Assembly (NCBI GenBank): GCA_024280585.1
Contig: JAJRPW010000161.1
Coordinates: 1 to 6,671, forward strand
Direction: 5' to 3'
Origin: Alphaproteobacteria bacterium
GTDB taxonomy: Bacteria > Pseudomonadota > Alphaproteobacteria > Rickettsiales > UBA6187
DNA length: 6,671 nt
Below, piece by piece: positions 5,564-6,671 of the stretch. The position numbers and the translations under genes were made by a program. The stretch's first letter is position 1. Each line of letters begins with the position of its first letter. The notes beneath the pieces are model-generated. The model did no database searches. It had not been told where the DNA came from and saw nothing but the letters and a program-made list of their open reading frames with translations.

Positions 5564-5830
5564 ATGGCTCATCATCAGGCGACAAAAAAATCTATTCGTA
5601 AAACATCACGACAAACCGTTGTTAATGGCAATCGTCGTAATCGTATCAGAACTTTCATAAAGAAAGTTGATGCTGCGATTGAAGAGGGCAAAAAAGCCCC
5701 GGCTCAGGAGGCTTTGAAAAACGCTCAGTCCGAACTAATGAAGGGCGTTACAAAAGGGATTTTCAAACTAAATACTGCATCACGTAAAATAAGCCGACTT
5801 TCTGCCAAAGTAAAAGCTCTTAAAGCATAG
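5564..5830 (+). CDS. rpsT: 30S ribosomal protein bS20, 88 aa
   Basis: bS20 binds 16S rRNA early in assembly of the small subunit. The product is very basic and helical. It has the usual MAxHxxxKKSIRK opening, NRRNRIRTFIKKVDAAIEEG in the first helices, ELMKGVTKG, and the diagnostic NTASRKISRLSAKVKAL ending. The length is typical. AAGG six nt upstream and a TTGACT/TACTTT promoter support the start. Most arginines use CGT or CGA, as expected for a highly expressed gene. No clear terminator follows. The next gene has its own candidate promoter. In many alphaproteobacteria rpsT neighbours dnaA, but the gene that follows here is not dnaA. Confidence 0.97.
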   Translation: MAHHQATKKSIRKTSRQTVVNGNRRNRIRTFIKKVDAAIEEGKKAPAQEALKNAQSELMKGVTKGIFKLNTASRKISRLSAKVKALKA

Positions 5831-5855
5831 TTTAGACTTCTGTAGAAATAGACAC

Positions 5856-5884
5856 TTGAAATTATATCCTTTATAAGTTTATAT
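5856..5884 (+). promoter_or_regulatory. Candidate promoter of the 5923 gene
   Basis: TTGAAA (5856-5861) and TTATAT (5879-5884) are separated by 17 bp in the 92-bp gap after rpsT. The predicted start near 5891 leaves about 32 nt of leader before the ATG. Confidence 0.45.
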
Positions 5885-5922
5885 GTATTGGATTGTTTTT
5901 TCACTTACAGGACAAGGATGTC

Positions 5923-6671
5923 ATGAAGACTGTTGCAAAGGATGCGGAAACCAAACTTCTTGAAATAGTCAGCAGCCTCAGGGACTTACCCGATGGTTAT
6001 TACGCCCTGCACTTCAATCTTTCCCAGCTGCAAGAGCAATATCGTAGCGATTATCAAATAAAGATATCCCTAAATGTCCTTAACGACCTGTTTAAAGGGC
6101 AAGATAGCATAATTTTTGTCCTAAATGACATGGATCTAACCTTGCTTTATAACGGCTCGAACCGGGCTTTGCTTGAAAAAACCATATTTCAGCTGCGCTA
6201 TTTATTCATGGATGACCCTTTGGCTTATAGCGAAGACGGCTATGAAAACGAGGATTTTTGTACAGTTTACGACCTTGAATTTCAGTGGCGCGATTTTTTC
6301 GTTGCCTGCAAAAAGAAAGTGCGGCGCGAATCGGTTATGGAAGAAAGCTCTCAGCAAAGTGACAAAATAGGCACAGCAAAAGGCCAGCGCGGCAAACTGC
6401 ATATATTCTCGCCAGCTTATTTAGTTCAGGTGATTTCAGAATTAAAAAACCTGGATATCAACAAAGTACTGCACAGTCAGTCGATTTGCGCTGTTTTGCG
6501 CGGGAAACCAGCCAAACCTATATTCAAGGAAGTTTACACTAATATCAGCGAGTTACAGCAATTATTATCGGCGGATATTGACCTTTTGAGCAACCGAACT
6601 TTATTTAAATATATGACGGAAACCTTGGATAAAAAGGTTATGGAGCAAATGCGCGACTTTACAACTCCAAA
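5923..6671 (+). CDS. Conserved alphaproteobacterial protein of unknown function, N-terminal 249 residues (3' end outside window)
   Basis: My translation from the ATG at 5923 runs without a stop to the window edge. AAGG at 5914-5917 is five nt upstream. An ATG at 5918 hits a stop after two codons and is excluded. Residues 24-37 (DGYYALHFNLSQLQ) begin a domain with helix, strand, tight turn and strand (IIFVLNDMDLTLLYNGSN, about 63-80), then a helix ending in QLRYLFMDDPL (90-100). Next come a Tyr/Asp/Glu-rich loop, FCTVYDLEFQW (112-122), and a charged linker near 130-155. The region around SPAYLVQVISELKNLDI and the final helices looks like a second domain. I recall alphaproteobacterial proteins with the LRYLFxDDPL motif, some ending in an EAL-like domain. 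The order resembles a degenerate GGDEF-type cyclase fold, but no catalytic motif is present. There is no signal peptide or membrane segment. Function unknown. Confidence 0.85.
   Translation, partial: MKTVAKDAETKLLEIVSSLRDLPDGYYALHFNLSQLQEQYRSDYQIKISLNVLNDLFKGQDSIIFVLNDMDLTLLYNGSNRALLEKTIFQLRYLFMDDPLAYSEDGYENEDFCTVYDLEFQWRDFFVACKKKVRRESVMEESSQQSDKIGTAKGQRGKLHIFSPAYLVQVISELKNLDINKVLHSQSICAVLRGKPAKPIFKEVYTNISELQQLLSADIDLLSNRTLFKYMTETLDKKVMEQMRDFTTP

Overview
The window looks like chromosomal DNA from an AT-rich alphaproteobacterium. The clues are the sequence character of DnaB, PurA and ribosomal protein bS20, a PAS_5-type PAS protein, a DUF2610-type small protein, and a C-terminal conserved protein of alphaproteobacterial type. 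PurA argues against Rickettsia itself, which lacks purine synthesis. A host-associated or Rickettsiales/Holosporales-like lineage is possible but unproven from the sequence alone.

Layout. Bases 1-948 (minus) hold the first 316 codons of replicative helicase dnaB. A 221-bp divergent gap follows, containing a long imperfect palindrome that runs right up to the next start codon. Bases 1170-3141 (plus) form a tightly overlapping three-gene unit: a PAS-domain protein, cystathionine beta-lyase (metC), and a secreted ten-cysteine protein. It converges tail to tail with purA (3144-4436, minus), with only 2 bp between them. Upstream of purA, on the plus strand, is an unrecognised 158-aa protein (4613-5089). 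Its first ~48 residues look like a eukaryotic mitochondrial targeting presequence. This is the most provocative observation in the window. It converges with a DUF2610-like gene (5111-5401, minus). A 162-bp AT-rich divergent regulatory region then leads to rpsT (5564-5830, plus). The window ends in a 5' partial gene of unknown function (5923 onward, plus).

Functionally most of this is housekeeping: replication (dnaB), methionine/sulfur metabolism (metC), AMP synthesis (purA) and translation (rpsT). The accessory interest lies in four places: the presequence-like protein, the Cys-rich secreted protein co-translated with a C-S lyase, the palindromic element at 1064-1171, and the 13-bp inverted repeat at 5439-5490, one arm of which lies inside a predicted promoter spacer. 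No tRNA, rRNA, CRISPR array, transposase or phage gene was seen. No gene-free stretch exceeds 300 bases.
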